DNA of 64,000 bases, taken from contig CM063510.1 in the NCBI GenBank assembly GCA_032207245.1, forward strand, positions 49,209,095 to 49,273,094. Direction: 5' to 3'. The stretch comes from Pardosa pseudoannulata (Eukaryota; Arthropoda; Arachnida; Araneae; Lycosidae). Shown in pieces: positions 1-13,106 of the stretch. The notes below the pieces were generated by a model. It was not told where the DNA came from. It saw nothing but the letters and a program-made list of their open reading frames with translations, and ran no database searches. The first letter of the stretch is position 1, and each line of letters starts with the position of its first letter. Made by a program: the position numbers and the translations under genes.

Positions 1-204
1 TAAGGTACCAAATAATTTCCCCATATCTTTGTTCGTGAAAATAAATTCTTATTCTTCTTTCTGATTAATCCAATAACGACTGAAGTTCAGTTTTCCTCTT
101 CGATTAAGTTCTAAATAAGTAATAACTACTTTTTTCAAAAGCCTAAATGAATAATTTACTTTGCTGCAATTACTTACCCTCTATCCTCATTCTTGTTTTC
201 TCTA

Positions 205-208
<4 letters not shown>

Positions 209-274
<66 letters not shown>
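209..274. repeat. (AT)n microsatellite
   Basis: Uninterrupted AT dinucleotide array. It forms the left border of the microsatellite-bounded repeat at 275-401. Confidence 0.97.
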
Positions 275-276
<2 letters not shown>

Positions 277-397
277 TAGCCACTCTTACTGTCCGTGGGC
301 TCACAATCTCTGTAATGCCTAATGTTCTCTCATTCTCTCAATCACTAAGCCTTTTATTACCTGCCTCATCATATACATATCCACGGTTTCAAATAGT

Positions 398-401
<4 letters not shown>
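275..401 (+). repeat. Microsatellite-bounded repeat family 3, copy 1
   Basis: A 127 bp segment lies between two (AT)n arrays. It aligns with part of 11234-11515, which is also bounded by (AT)n or (CA)n(AT)n arrays. Shared blocks include CGTGGGCTCAC, TCTGTAAT, CGTTCTCTC or TGTTCTCTC, CACTAAGCC or CACAAGCC, and a final AAATAGT. No coding potential is evident; the open frame across it consists mainly of translated (AT)n. It is probably a short dispersed element whose ends are microsatellites. Confidence 0.7.
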
Positions 402-454
<53 letters not shown>

Positions 455-455
455 A
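402..455. repeat. (AT)n(GT)n microsatellite
   Basis: An AT array passes directly into a GT array. It is the right border of the repeat at 275-401. Confidence 0.96.
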
Positions 456-660
456 TAAATAATGTAATGGGTAATTTGTCCCATCATAAAGGGAATAGAA
501 TCTACATTGGATCGTGCGCAGTTGTAAGAAAAAACTTAGCCGAAAAACAAAAAGCTCTTGGAATAAAGAAAAAGACTTAATCTCTAGCCTTATCTCTAGC
601 CTAATCTGTCGTGATATTTTGGGGTGAAAAACCCGTTTATTGCAATTTATAGGTGTATAA

Positions 661-734
661 GCCAACCAATCAAGATTTATAATCGCCAGTCACGTGGTTA
701 TGCCTGTGACGTAATATTCACCAGTTATTTAAAG
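661..734 (+). promoter_or_regulatory. Candidate promoter motif cluster
   Basis: Four recognisable motifs occur in order within about 70 bp: CCAAT (665-669), a CACGTG E-box (691-696), a CRE-like TGACGTAA (707-714) and a TATA-like TTATTTAAAG (725-734). The order and spacing resemble a metazoan polymerase II promoter reading to the right. The next 90 bases hold a short open frame ending at 824 with no recognised family. Each motif is short, so chance co-occurrence is possible. Confidence 0.35.
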
Positions 735-897
735 CATTTATGTAAGAAGAACTTTGGTGTTTTCCAGGTAGCCAAGTCGACAGAAAGAACAAAGATAGCC
801 GCCAAGTTTGCCAGGAAAGGGTAGAATCACCTTAAAATTATTTTAAGATACACATAATTACGTTAGTTAATTATTTTAAGGAAAAATTATATATATA

Positions 898-2950
<2,053 letters not shown>

Positions 2951-2986
<36 letters not shown>
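2951..2986. repeat. (AT)n microsatellite
   Basis: Right border of the family 1 repeat, ending in CACATGTG. Confidence 0.95.
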
Positions 2987-2991
<5 letters not shown>

Positions 2992-3023
2992 GTGTAATTT
3001 TTTTAAAATTCTTCTTCACTTAA

Positions 3024-3742
3024 AGGAACAGAGTACCTAAAAATCTTAATTTTTTTTTTGTTTTTAACGTATTCTAAATATTTGAGCACTTATGTACAGT
3101 TATGAAAAAACCGCATTAAAAATTTTGCTGTTATAATACTTTTTATATGTCTGTTCGTGGGGCACTGTGATTGATATTGACAGTTTAAACTGGTTTTTTC
3201 TCAAGTTTATAACGTTAGAATGTATGCACACTGTTACATAAAAACTAGATATGCTACATTTACAAAATGTTAATTGCATTTTCATCTACTCTGCATGTTA
3301 AAGCAAAAAATATCACTTTTAAGCCTGTCTTTTTTTACAGCTAAAAAATGTGAACATAATTCTAATATGTTCATTATTTTTCATTATTATTCCCATTTTA
3401 TTAATTTATACTTAACTTTATGTGCACATTTTGGTTTTAATTTAAAGGTAAAATTTTATTAATTTATTTTGACCTTAATTTTTACATATAAACTTAATTA
3501 TGCTTAGTACTTTGATTTTATGATGAGAGCATATTTTTTATTTATTCGTTGTAACATATTTAAAACCTTTAATTTCAGTATTATTTTCATATATATAAGT
3601 TGTATTTTTTATATATTATAAACCACATAATTAAGATGTATGTAACCTAAAAAGTTACTGTTTACATTCTATTAGAAATGCAGTATTTAGAATAAGATCA
3701 TAATTATCGATTTTTTCTCGTATTCAAATGTCCTGTACCCCT
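3024..3742. mobile_element. Possible TTAA-flanked MITE
   Basis: TTAA occurs at 3020-3023 and 3743-3746. The flanked ends read AGGAACAGAGTACC on the left and, as reverse complement, AGGGGTACAGGACA on the right. They match only with a small gap, so the inverted repeat is imperfect. The interior is AT-rich with no transposase. TTAA is frequent in such DNA, so this is tentative. Confidence 0.3.
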
Positions 3743-3746
3743 TTAA

Positions 3747-6051
3747 ATACGCAAGTAAGTAATCTTTTTCCTCTTTAACTTTAATAAATATTTACCACTG
3801 CTACTATCACTAACATTCTTCATTTTTTTCTTTTTTTAATATTTTTTTGCCCTTAACTATGGTTTAGGATTTATAAATTTTAAATATTGAATAGCTTTTT
3901 CCCCTTCATATGTAAGTTAATTGCCACTGCTGTTTCCTTTACAGATGTTCTTCATCAATACTGTTTTCCCCTGTTCAATCTTCAGGTTTATAGTTAATAA
4001 TTCCTCTCTCCATATGTATTGAATCAACAACACTTTTATTCTGTGCCTAAATATATCTCTACCACTGTTGTGATCACTAACTTTCGTCTTCATTATTGTC
4101 ATTTTCTACTTAATGTTTGTTAGTGTCTCCAGTTAATCTTTGTCTTTCATTTTCTTTTTCACTCCAGTATTCATTAAGTACTAATATTTTCCTCCATTAA
4201 AATATATTCCTGCCGATACTGTCATCGCAATATTCTTCATCATCAGTGTCAATTTCTATTGGATCCCCTGCCTTTTCGGTAGTTAAATTTACTCTTTCAT
4301 ATTCTTTTCTGCTTAAATTCTCATTAAGTAACGCTCCTTTCCGTAGGCTACAAACTATCGTCTCCGCAGGCAGGTGTCATCACAGGTATTTATCATCGTC
4401 ATTGCCTATTTATATTCTAAATTCATCCGCATCGGTACTTAATCTTCTTGCTTTATTTCCGTCCTTGCTAAAGTACTCAGAAAATAACAATATTTTACCG
4501 TGGACGAAAATAAATATTGGCTTCCGTTGACATTACAAGCATTCTTCATTTACAGTGTCATTTTCTATTCAAACCATCGCTGTTACGTGTTTTAGAAATT
4601 TGTGATACTCCATAATATTTGCAAACAGTGGAGTGACTATTAAATTCAAGATTGTAAATAATTTACTGTCCAGATTTAATTAGTATTATACCATGATATC
4701 AAATTAGTTATATCAAATATATTATAGGTACTCAAAATGTTTTCATATGAAAATAAAATATCTTAAGAGCGAGAGTTTTTTTTACATTCCATTTAATCAC
4801 CGACTATAAAGCAAATAGGAAATTAATTAGTTTGCTTTCATGCTTCACCTACTGAATACCAGCTAGTCAGACTTTAGCTCAATTTTAACTTGCCAGAAAA
4901 ATATTTATGGCAATTGCTGGGTTACTGTGATATACATTTCTTGAAATCTTTTCGGACATTGAATTCCTTACATAAGATTTGACCTTACAACAGAATAGAG
5001 ATTTCTCTCAAGTGATACTTATTCCTTCTTTTTCTTGCGTTCAACAAAGACTAAAGAAGTATGCTTAAGTCTTACCCCTTAAGAAAGTTTACGAACTGAT
5101 CAGAAATGCATACAGAAATAGAAATTTTATCATGAAAACTTTAGAAATAAATGTTCACGTTTATTATAAATTAGGTTCAAAATTGAAAATCTGCTTGATT
5201 AAAATACGAAAAGCAAAGAAGTAGAAAAGGTACGACTACGGGAACTGGCATCTTAAGTCTAAATCCTTAAGTCTAATCCAAAATTAGATTTAAATTCATA
5301 AGACTGAACTGTAGCATATAAAAGTGTTGTTTTAACTAAAACAGATTCTTAATTACTATAGAATGAGTGCTGCAAAAGAAATATGCAAACAAATTACCTA
5401 TTGATTATAAAAACTAATAAATATAAGTAAAGAATTTAAAAAAAATACTACGTAGCTGCTTGCATAAAAAGTGGGATTTTTTATGTTGATGACCAGTTGA
5501 AAAAACTGAATTATTCAACAGTCCATCACATCGTGACCGAAGGTCCGGGTGTTGGAGTTCTTAGCGGTGATACGATAAAGTCAAAGGGTATTTTCTGAAA
5601 AACTTTCTTCAACCCCCAAAATCCATTTTAATTTCAAATTATATATACTTTTCACACTCTTTATAAAAATGGATATCACTACACTGAATATTTTTTAAGA
5701 CGAGGCATTTGAATTTATTTATGCACTAATCACTACAATGCAGCAGTTTTTTGTACCATTTTACACTACTCAAAAGAATTAAAGGATATTAAGGTTTTGG
5801 GTGAAACTTACGGCTGGGGAATTTTTGTAGGTAACTGATACAGGATCGACAGACGTTGGATATAAAGAAACATTTTCACAAGTTTTACATAAAAATGCAT
5901 TTTATTACTAAGCATTTGGGTATAAGTTTTGCATACGAGTAAAACGAATAAAAAAGGGTGTTTCCTTGAAAGAAAATCGTTTTTATTGGGGGGGTAGGGT
6001 TTCTCCAGCCGACCAGCAGCGTTGGACATCTCTTAAGCAAGGATACAATGA
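3747..6051. other. Unassigned AT-rich DNA
   Basis: No gene, RNA or mobile-element family was recognised. Open frames are short and lack known motifs. A pyrimidine-rich stretch spans roughly 3760-4600. Confidence 0.6.
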
Positions 6052-6061
6052 GGATCTTTAT

Positions 6062-6236
6062 TGTTTGGTTTGGAGTGTTACAGTCTACTGTTTTACATAA
6101 TATAGCTAATGAGACCGAGATTTACTGCTTAAAGCCAATTACGAACGGCTATGAACATCTATGATCACAGTGGAATTTGAACCCACAAAGTCCGGTTGCA
6201 AGGAGCAGCACCCTACCTTTTGCCATCGCTCAGCAG
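6062..6236 (-). mobile_element. tRNA-derived SINE (main family), copy 1
   Basis: The minus strand reads a tRNA-like head with a degenerate B box near 6175-6190, then a conserved body (GCTTTAAGC, GTCTCATTAG) ending in AACACTCCAAACCAAAC. Imperfect target duplications flank it: GGATCTTTAT at 6052-6061 and GGATTTTTAT at 6237-6246. Confidence 0.85.
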
Positions 6237-6246
6237 GGATTTTTAT

Positions 6247-8377
6247 AAGGAGGTATTCTGTCTAATTCCTCCGAAAGAGCTAAGTATATTCGAATGTTGA
6301 TATAAATCTTGAATAATTAAAATTATATAACAATCGTTAGTGGATATCTAATTTTAACAGTGGATGTTCACATTGTTTCATATAATAAAACTAAATAATT
6401 TTCATAAAACTAGAATAGTATTAATGATCTATCAAAAACCTATTACCCGCTACAGTTTGACAACATTGAGACACCTTCTAACTAACTTTGATAATATTAC
6501 CGCTCATTAAGTACAGTTACAAGATCATTTATGTATTTTATGCAACAATATTGTTTTATTGCTTACTACTTGTGAAATTAGCCTTTTCGACCTTGGTGTG
6601 AGTATTTAAATTTTCTAAATCCTCCCCTTACTTCTGGCTTTCGAGTGAGTGTGAAAAGAAATCTGTATGCTTTAGATCCATTATGGTAAGTATATATGTT
6701 ACGAAATTCAGTAAAGTATCAAAGTTAAAATGTTATTATACCTACCTATATTACCCGTATGGCGTTTGCTGGGCCGGGAGTATAAAGTAACTTATAACTA
6801 CTTAGACGACACCCCAAAACGTACCAAAATTTATTCACTCAGTATCAAAATGCTATTTCCGTTAAAATATGAAATTTTCCGAAAGTACAATTCTATTTTT
6901 ATTTTGTATAAGAAAGCATGAAATAAAATATTCATAAATATTACGTATTCGAATGTATAATATCTCTGTTTGAGTTATTGAATTCTAAAAACATCGTAAT
7001 ATTATTTAAACTACAAAAGGAAAAATGTGATTTCCCCTCCCATTTTTGCACTCTTAAGATCAAATAGTATTTTTAAATGCTGTTTTTTAATCAATACATG
7101 TGTTTCTTTCAAAGTTTCACACGAATCTAAGGAAATCTAATAAGAATTTTACCAAATCATTTAATGCTAACTAACCAATATTTTTATACGACAGGAAAAT
7201 TTCAGAATAAGTAACCAGATTTCATTAAGATATTTTATTCCTACTATTTACATACTCTTCGTTATTCTGATTTATTTCGGATCATAATTATAACACTTCA
7301 AATAGCAAATCAATATTTATATTACAATGAATTGTTCATGTTCTCGAAACAGAAAAAGTTCAAGCTTTAGAAATTTAGCATTTACTCTTAATGCTACTGA
7401 AAAAATGCCTTTTTTATTACATATTTTGTATTCTTTTCAAATATCGAAAATTTCAAATAGGCGTAAAATATATTAGAAATCGTATTAATAAATGTTCTTT
7501 CTTTTTGTGAAGAAAAAGAACAAACAGACTGTGGCTAAAAATGTCTGGCTGTAAGTCACGTGAAAAAATCGAGAACCAATAACTAATCGATGTTTTACCG
7601 TACTTCTTTTATAGATTTTGAATATTTCCAAGGAAAAAGAGAATTTCTTCAGGAAGTTTTCTAGTAGTGGAAGTTGAAGTTATAGTTAAGTTTCTTCAAC
7701 AATTAGAGTTTGCATTTTTTAAAAAGTGGTTTTCCATTAATTTAATTATTGAAATTTCTAAACTTAATTTAATATTGCTGTTGCTAAAATATATGTACTT
7801 TATCGGAAACAGGAAAAAATCAATTTTTTTATTTCACTTTTATATGAGCTTTTTAATTATTTGGGAAGTTGTAAAAGTATTATTGTACTCTTTCTATCTT
7901 TTTCAATTTCTATATTACTCTCCCTTTTTAGAACAATTTTATTATATTGAACACAATTTTTATTTTAAAATCCAAGATTCTATCAGTTTCGCTTCTAAAG
8001 AGAACGGACAGCACTTATCTTCTGTGTTTTTTTATTAAGAGTCGTTTTTAATTAACAATAATTAAGTTTGATCAAAATAAACTTAGTCCTTTTCATTTGT
8101 TTATATATCCTGCAAAAACCTTGCTTTAGAATGTTCACTGTAATCTCTATCATTATGAAACTTGTAAGCAGTAGAACAACGATTGTCTTTAGTTTATAAC
8201 TAATCGTCGTTTAAACATATTATTCTAATTTAGTTATTAACGATTAATTTTAATTTCCCATGGTATAAAGAAAAACATTTATCTGGTTTTAATAGTCATT
8301 TAAAATCAATTATCAATTTACTAATATCATTAAGGGTGCTACTACGTTGAGATCAATATATATCACAGGCGACTTCC
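6247..8377. other. Unassigned AT-rich DNA
   Basis: No recognised gene. The longest open frame (7667-8038, 123 residues) is dominated by F, L, I, K and Y codons, as expected from AT-rich random sequence, and has no domain I can name. Confidence 0.55.
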
Positions 8378-8480
8378 GCGTCATAATGACGTCAAAAGTT
8401 ACCAGAAATAGGAATTTGGTGCCATAAATTCCCCTTTCTGTCGCGTCATAATGAGGACTTCTGACATCATTATGACATTT
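8378..8480. promoter_or_regulatory. CRE-like site and repeated GCGTCATAATGA words
   Basis: GCGTCATAATGA occurs at about 8379-8390 and again near 8443-8454, with an inverted relative (CATCATTATGACA) near 8464-8476. The first overlaps a perfect TGACGTCA at 8387-8394, the core of a CREB/ATF site. The clustering of four related words in 100 bp is visible. A regulatory role is inference. Confidence 0.3.
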
Positions 8481-8539
8481 ATTCGCCTTCGACATATAGT
8501 AGTTGTGAGTGCAATATAGTCGCATTCTAAACTTCGTAA

Positions 8540-10440
8540 TTAACTATGATTCCCTGCTGTCAAAGCGGGAAATCGTTCTTGACAATTGGGGGATGATCAT
8601 TGCAAGATGATCAATTCAAGTACAGCTCACTACCTATCTGAGTATTATCAGGGCATACTGCAAGTGAAAAAGGCTTTGTGAAACACGGGTGTGTTATCAT
8701 TATGAACATGTCATCTGCTAAAACGCTTTCACATGATACTTCCCAAGCATTACTTGATACATTTTGCTTAAAATGGTCTGTACCTGCCATACTAGATTTC
8801 TCTCCTCAATGTTAACTCATGGAAAAATTAAAATTCCGTCTGGTCGCCTCGTATTTTAACAATTTATAACAAAATTATACCACGTGATCAAAAAACAAAT
8901 TTTCAAGTAATTATCTTTGAATATCTCTTGTAAATGTTTTTATTTGTGTTCGAAATTTTCCGGAATCATTTAAAAATTAATTGTATTTTTCTCATTTTTT
9001 TTGGAAACGTCTCATCCTAGAGATACTTGTATATGTTTTTCTAACACATGGTATATGTTTAAAGAGTTCTTAAAATGTGACACGTCCAGAGATAATCTTA
9101 TTTTGCTCACAAGTTAACATAATGTAAGAAGAAATGAATGTGACAGGTACTTTAAGAACCACCTTAAGGACAGGAAATTTTAACTTAAAATTTAAGTTCT
9201 CAAATATAATAAAGGGAAAATAGATATGAGTCAAATTTATTACATACGATTTTATTTATAAAGCACAAAAAATAAATTAAAAAACGTACATTCAGTCAGT
9301 ACAGGATTTTTTTCTGTTGTCTAAACAGAAAATTCTTAAAAAAAATTGCTCATAAGGAAAAAAATAGCGTATTTCAAATTCCATGCGATAAAATTTTAAA
9401 TAACAAACCAGAAGACAAGAATTATGCGAAATTAATTTTTCAAGCAAGGAATTTTCATAAATTAAAATCATTTCCTGCAGTTGAAAGTTTTCGTGTTGAA
9501 AAAAAAAGTGCCATAGCTGTACTCAAGTGAAACACACTTAATGAAATTAAGTAGAAAGCAACTCACGGCTGGAAATATGAGAAATTTTAAATTTTCGAAG
9601 AGCGAAGAATGTAATCTGATAAAAACTGGCCAAGATGAAAAAAAGGTATTTTTATGAGAAAATACTGCAACTTTGCCCTGCAGGGCATGTTGGACATTGC
9701 GTTCCATTTTGGAAATTGAGTTCTTTGTTTGATTGAAATATGACCGAAACGTGGAGAATGTTAATAAAAAAGAGGCAATATTCGACGGTAAAAAAAGAAA
9801 AAAGCCAAAGTTTTGAGTTTCAGGCATTTTCGTCATTATATTGAAATTTCATTTTCCGCATCATACCGAAGAAATAAAGGATACATCGAAGTTATTAATG
9901 TAAATGTACTACGATTTCTCTTTGTTTTTGAAATTAAATAAGAGAGTGAAATGATACCCAGAAAATAGTTATCTTATTAATCTGTTACGAATGTCCAGAT
10001 TATTTGAGTTGAACATAACATTAAAGTTTTTAAAACATGAAACCTAATTAGAATGAGATTTTATACCATCATGTCTGAAAACATCTGTTATACCAATGAC
10101 ATTTGACCCGGTATAAACACGGTGACCATGAGTAGAGTCGTATTTATTCGTTTATTGTTTAGACTATACTTTTGTTTTAATTCTGATAAATGAAATGTTC
10201 TTAGATCATGGCATGTTAACTCATCCTAAAGGGCTCTAGATCTAGATTTCTCATGTTTATGCCTCCGCACCCTGATATGCCTCAAGCATATGACATGACA
10301 TAGACAGAACCATGGTAATAAGCAAAATCTATTGATGAGTGTAAAAACAGCTAAATGTCCCATAAACATAATGAAATTGTCAGACACTCTACTGAGCGGG
10401 CCACGTCTACAAATGGTAAAAAAAACTAATTAGATAGAAT
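8540..10440. other. Unassigned DNA
   Basis: No recognised gene. The minus-strand open frame at 9468-9836 (122 residues) has no known motif. A 12 bp perfect palindrome, GCCCTGCAGGGC, lies at about 9674-9685. Confidence 0.5.
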
Positions 10441-10441
10441 A

Positions 10442-10478
10442 TACGAGGGTCGTGCAAAAACAGTACACAAGTTTAAAT
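10442..10478 (+). mobile_element. Possible mariner-type transposon end
   Basis: TACGAGGGTCGTGCAAAAAC resembles the outer end of many mariner or Tc1 elements (TA followed by CGAGGGT and a C/A-rich stretch). I found no matching inverted end nearby, so it may be an orphan terminus or chance. Confidence 0.3.
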
Positions 10479-10964
10479 ATTACGCTCTGCCCTCGCCGTC
10501 CTATCGAGAATGAATTTAGTATAGAAATTTATTTGATTTTGCTTGAAACATGAACTGGTGAGAGCAACTCTTTTTATTTACGCTAATAAGCAATTCCGAA
10601 TTAGATTAAATTTTCAATATAAGCAATGTATAATACTTTTCTATTTCTTTGTATCAAAGAATACTCTGCAAATTTTTTTTACACTATGATTGATCATTTG
10701 CATATAAATAATAGAAAATTAAACAGATTAATTCTTAATACACCTATTTTATCTTAAAAATTTAGAATTATCTCGAAAAGTTTAGGGCATGGTAAAATAT
10801 AAAATAAACATTAAAAAAACTTTACTGATCGTATGTTAGTTGCCAACTTTAATTCATCTTGTCGTATTACGTGATAGGATGGATAGCAGAGGTTTAAATA
10901 TTGATAGTGATTATTTGGTGATATATATGAATGATATCCAAAATGATAAATTTAATCACCTGTT

Positions 10965-11174
10965 CTAAACAGAGGATAATAAGGCTTGAAATAATAGCAT
11001 TAAACATTCGAAAAGGGGGTGGGGGGTGGGGTAGATTTCGAACTCGTTTTGAATTTTGCTAAACCTAACGCATAAAAATATAAGATGGATGCCTTTCTCC
11101 ATTCCAGGTACAACCGGTTTATAAATTCGAGGACAGACGGATGGACGGACAGACAACTTAGGCTATTATTATAT

Positions 11175-11178
<4 letters not shown>
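10965..11178. repeat. Repeat-like block with G-rich run and GGACRGACRGAC tail
   Basis: The block contains three G runs (11015-11031: five, six and four G separated by single T) and, near 11140-11160, a GACAGACGGATGGACGGACA tract. It then reads into ATTATTATATAGGGAT and an (AT)n array. Such GGAC-rich tails are typical of the 3-prime ends of some retroposed repeats. The assignment is inference. Confidence 0.35.

Positions 11179-11233
<55 letters not shown>
11179..11233. repeat. (AT)n microsatellite
   Basis: AT array bordering the family 3 repeat on its left. Confidence 0.96.
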
Positions 11234-11237
<4 letters not shown>

Positions 11238-11515
11238 TGTATGTATGATTGTAAAACTACTTATTGACTCCCACATTATACTTATTCAAACATTGCTGCC
11301 AGTCTTTTTGGTGCTCAAACTCAAATAATAGTCGTAACAATATCAGGACTTCCATTCGTGGGCTCACCAGGTCTGTAATTCTCAACGTTCTCTCCGATTC
11401 GCATGATCACAAGCCTTTTTGTTATCCGCCTTATATATCAGTCCGCGTTATTAAATAGTTCTCTATTCAGATCCGGAAATAACCCTCTAAAAACCTAAAC
11501 TAAATTTAAAAGCTT
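11234..11515 (+). repeat. Microsatellite-bounded repeat family 3, copy 2
   Basis: It aligns with 275-401 over CGTGGGCTCAC, TCTGTAAT, CGTTCTCTC, ATCACAAGCC and CGTTATTAAATAGT. It is longer on both sides than copy 1. An (AT)n array lies to its left and a (CA)n(AT)n array to its right. Confidence 0.7.
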
Positions 11516-11516
11516 G

Positions 11517-11575
<59 letters not shown>
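11516..11575. repeat. (CA)n(AT)n microsatellite
   Basis: CA array followed by an AT array. It lies just outside the left end of the Tc1 element. Confidence 0.96.
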
Positions 11576-11579
<4 letters not shown>

Positions 11580-11799
11580 TAAAATATACTGTCTACCAAT
11601 AAGTATTTGGACACCTGTGACAGAAAAAAAAATCTTTATTCAAAATCAATAGTTGGTAGAGCCTCCACGAGAGGCATTTACAACGTGAACACTCTGGGGC
11701 ATACTTTCCACAAGTCTTTATTACTGCTACTGGTATTGTCTTCCATTCGACTTGGAGTAGACATAGAAGTTCCTTCACCTAATTTGTATTGGGAGTGCA

Positions 11800-12620
11800 C
11801 CCCTTAATTCAGCGATCCAACTCGTCCCAGAGGTTCTCTACAGGGTTCAGGTTTGGGCTCTGGGCAGGCCAGTCCATTCGATGAACTCTATTGGCACCAT
11901 ACCAAACCTTGGTTAAACTCGAAACATGACAACTGGCATTGTCGTAAAATTGTCATTGAAAGTAACAGGGGACCAACTGCCACAACGTAGGAAGCACATT
12001 GTCATCCAAAATAGTGCAGTAGGCATCGGCGTTGACCAAGGGTCCCAGCCCATGCCAGGAGAAATACCCCCAGACCATAATTTCACCTCTGCTGAACTTG
12101 ACTGTTGGCACAATGCTTTCTCGCAAGAGACGTTCTCCAGGCAGACGCCAGACCCAGACCCTCCCATCCGAACGGTAAAGGGTGAACCTTGATTCATCGC
12201 TCCAAAGAACCTATGTCCACTGCTCTACGGTCCAATTTCGATGTGGTTTGCTCCACATTAACCGAGCAACGTGGTTGAACTTGGTTGGTGATCAAAGGCT
12301 TATGGGCATCAGCCCGACGATGAAAACCAACCAGAAGTGCTTCCTTAGTATTAATTGAAATAATACTCCCGAATGCCTGTTGAAACTCCTCGTGGATTAG
12401 GGCCATTGGTTGTGTAGGTTCTTCCGAATTTCTCTGGACAGCACTCGTCGGTCTCTATCTCCCAGTTTCATTGGTCTGCCGACTCAGAGCACATTCCGAT
12501 AATCACCGGTCACCTTCCACTTCTTAATCACATAGGCCACACTCAATTTTGAGTACTTCACATCGCTAGATATGTCCCTTAAGGATCGGCCACATTTGTG
12601 GTACCCTATAATTATACCTT
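11800..12620 (-). pseudogene. Tc1-type DDE transposase pseudogene
   Basis: Minus-strand fragments in changing frames show the Tc1 catalytic core. An N-terminal linker (FHRRADAHKPLIT) precedes a region reading WSDESRF-like (about 12195), which holds the first aspartate. Next come [20 protein letters not shown] and [20 protein letters not shown], then FYDNASCHVS (second aspartate region), and finally WPAQSPNLNPVENLWDEL near 11820-11890, with the family's catalytic glutamate retained. The usual SPDLNP reads SPNLNP. At least two frameshifts and one internal stop are present. An intact enzyme would move the element by cut and paste. Confidence 0.85.
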
Positions 12621-12651
12621 TCTCGAAATTAGAGAGCCCTTACATGCGACT

Positions 12652-12784
12652 TCCCACTATGGCATGGATGTTTGTAGCCATTCGGAATCGGCTTTAAGCT
12701 GTAGGTCCCGGTCTCATTAGCCCTCGTGCTGCAAAAAGTAGACCGTGGCACTCCAAACCAAAACCAAAAAAAAAAAAAAAAATC
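12652..12784 (+). mobile_element. tRNA-derived SINE (main family), 5-prime truncated, inside Tc1
   Basis: Only the body is present, from CACTATGGCATGGATG through GGCTTTAAGCTGTAGGTCCC to CACTCCAAACCAAAACC, followed by a 19 bp A run. Near-identical target duplications ([A/G]CATGCGACT) lie at 12642-12651 and 12787-12796. The tRNA head is missing, as expected from incomplete reverse transcription. It lies within the Tc1 element, so it is younger. Confidence 0.92.
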
Positions 12785-12904
12785 TTGCATGCGACTAGTG
12801 CCGATGCTGTTTTCTACACGATGTTTACCGTCGGAGGCCATGACGTACCTCAGGACCGAAGATATCGTCATTTGCATAGGTGTCCAAATACTAATTGGTA
12901 GACA

Positions 12905-12907
<3 letters not shown>

Positions 12908-12999
<92 letters not shown>

Positions 13000-13002
13000 T
13001 AC

Positions 13003-13090
<88 letters not shown>

Positions 13091-13106
13091 CTATATATAT
13101 ATATAT
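12908..13106. repeat. (AT)n microsatellite with ATAC interruptions
   Basis: About 200 bp of AT repeats, interrupted near 12994-13014 and 13083-13092. It separates the Tc1 element from the piggyBac element and supplies the flanking DNA of both. Confidence 0.97.

Larger units (their letters stand above)
11589..12907 (-). mobile_element. Tc1-like DNA transposon (decayed, with nested SINE)
   Basis: The left end reads CTGTCTACCAATAAGTATTT then GGACACCTGTG. The right end, as reverse complement, reads CACTGTCTACCAATTAGTAT then TTGGACACCTATG. That is an inverted repeat of about 30 bp with few mismatches, next to TA on each side. A broken Tc1 transposase lies on the minus strand. The total is about 1.3 kb, of which about 145 bp is a later SINE insertion plus its target duplication. 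Stops and frame changes show it is not functional. Confidence 0.9.

Noticed and set aside
7667..8038. 123-residue protein-coding gene
   Set aside because: The composition is that expected from T-rich DNA. There is no motif and no supporting context.
11015..11031. G-quadruplex
   Set aside because: There are only three G runs, separated by single T bases. Four independent runs of three are not clearly available, so it is noted only as a G-rich run.
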